A stretch of DNA of 64,000 nucleotides from positions 307,076-371,075 of the forward strand of contig NZ_BMQA01000005.1 of assembly GCF_014647875.1 (NCBI RefSeq), read 5' to 3'. Position 1 is the stretch's first letter; the number at the start of each line of letters is the position of its first letter. The DNA comes from Streptomyces brasiliensis (GTDB lineage Bacteria; Actinomycetota; Actinomycetes; Streptomycetales; Streptomycetaceae). This document shows, piece after piece, positions 63,691 through 64,000 of this stretch. A program made the translations under genes and the position numbers. Below the pieces are notes generated by a model, which saw only the letters and a program-made list of their open reading frames with translations, was not told the origin of the DNA and searched no databases.

Positions 63691-64000
63691 AGCCAGTTCC
63701 TGTCGGGTCCGCGACTGTCGCTCGGCTCAGGGCTTCAGGATCACGCCGGTCGGCCCGGTGCACGCGCGGTGAGGACCAACCGGGTGACCGGGTTGCTCCC
63801 GGTTGAGGGTGCGAACCGCCCCGGCGGATCGCGCAGGCTTCGGGCCTGCGCGCAAGAGCTTCGTTGTCAATAACCCAAGGTTCACTGGCACGCGCCACAC
63901 GACGGCTTTCAAGACCCTGACCCAAGGCGCGCTGACCAGGACCCTCTCTGACATCGTCGGGTGAGACGCCCCGAAATGATCAGATATTGTGGGCGGGCAC
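63691..64000. other. 310 bp without a supportable gene
   Basis: A hairpin at 63831-63838 with 63844-63851 (8 bp, TTCGG loop) is the only clear structure. A 75-residue minus-strand frame (63727-63954) lacks a ribosome binding site and protein-like composition. A gene may begin near 63961 on the plus strand (GTG) but the window ends. Confidence 0.4.

Noticed and set aside
63727..63954. Minus-strand frame of 75 codons near the window end
   Set aside because: No ribosome binding site and no protein-like pattern; it spans the hairpin at 63831-63851.

Overview
This is a high-GC actinomycete chromosome segment, almost certainly Streptomyces. The evidence is the GC-rich third codon positions, frequent GTG/TTG starts with 4-nt stop/start overlaps, two rare in-frame TTA codons (bldA type), a nickel superoxide dismutase with its SodX protease, a four-gene conservon, a lon gene preceded by a HAIR operator, and an actinobacterial E2-E1 fused 2-oxoglutarate dehydrogenase. 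No rRNA, tRNA or CRISPR array was seen.

1-1298 holds the end of a PiT phosphate transporter, a small membrane protein and a strong terminator. 1299-15838 is an integrated mobile element of about 14.5 kb flanked by a 22-nt imperfect direct repeat of the 3' end of sodN. It carries a tyrosine integrase next to the right end, a small excisionase-like HTH protein, an XRE repressor-like protein, a DUF3631 ATPase, a MobC-like protein and a MOB-type relaxase, but no TraB/FtsK-like transfer ATPase, so it looks like an integrative mobilizable element. Its cargo includes an overlapping three-gene unit (HATPase, truncated class-I tRNA-synthetase-like enzyme, ASCH domain), a divergent HTH-TPR regulator plus methyltransferase unit, an Imm21-like protein, a SUKH-like protein, a leucine-rich-repeat protein and an unknown gene of atypical codon use.

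15817-29812 is core chromosome: sodN/sodX, a CGNR zinc-finger regulator, a methyltransferase, an ECF sigma factor with a membrane partner, a polar amino-acid ABC transporter, NAD-type malic enzyme, a zinc-type oxidoreductase, an HTH/Clp-N pair under a palindrome-packed leaderless promoter, a DUF4097/PadR pair with an AT-rich palindromic operator, and small conserved proteins.

30016-43586 is a coherent accessory system on one strand: a trypsin-co-occurring protein, a trypsin-VMAP protein (with a TTA codon), a MoxR ATPase, a SAV_2336/vWA-type TPR protein, a 54-residue FxSxx-like peptide, an FxsB-type radical SAM enzyme, an HExxH putative peptide modification protein, and a TIR-like/NB-ARC/TPR protein. 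It joins an NTP-dependent conflict-type signalling module to a ribosomal-peptide modification module.

43674-64000 returns to housekeeping: 2-oxoglutarate dehydrogenase, a two-component system, a spermidine-synthase-like protein, a rhomboid-like protein, Lon, a secreted GH25 muramidase, a MarR regulator, a PP2C-like phosphatase, a conservon (sensor kinase, roadblock, DUF742, GTPase) followed by a StyA-like flavin monooxygenase, a gene remnant and a DUF4389 membrane protein.
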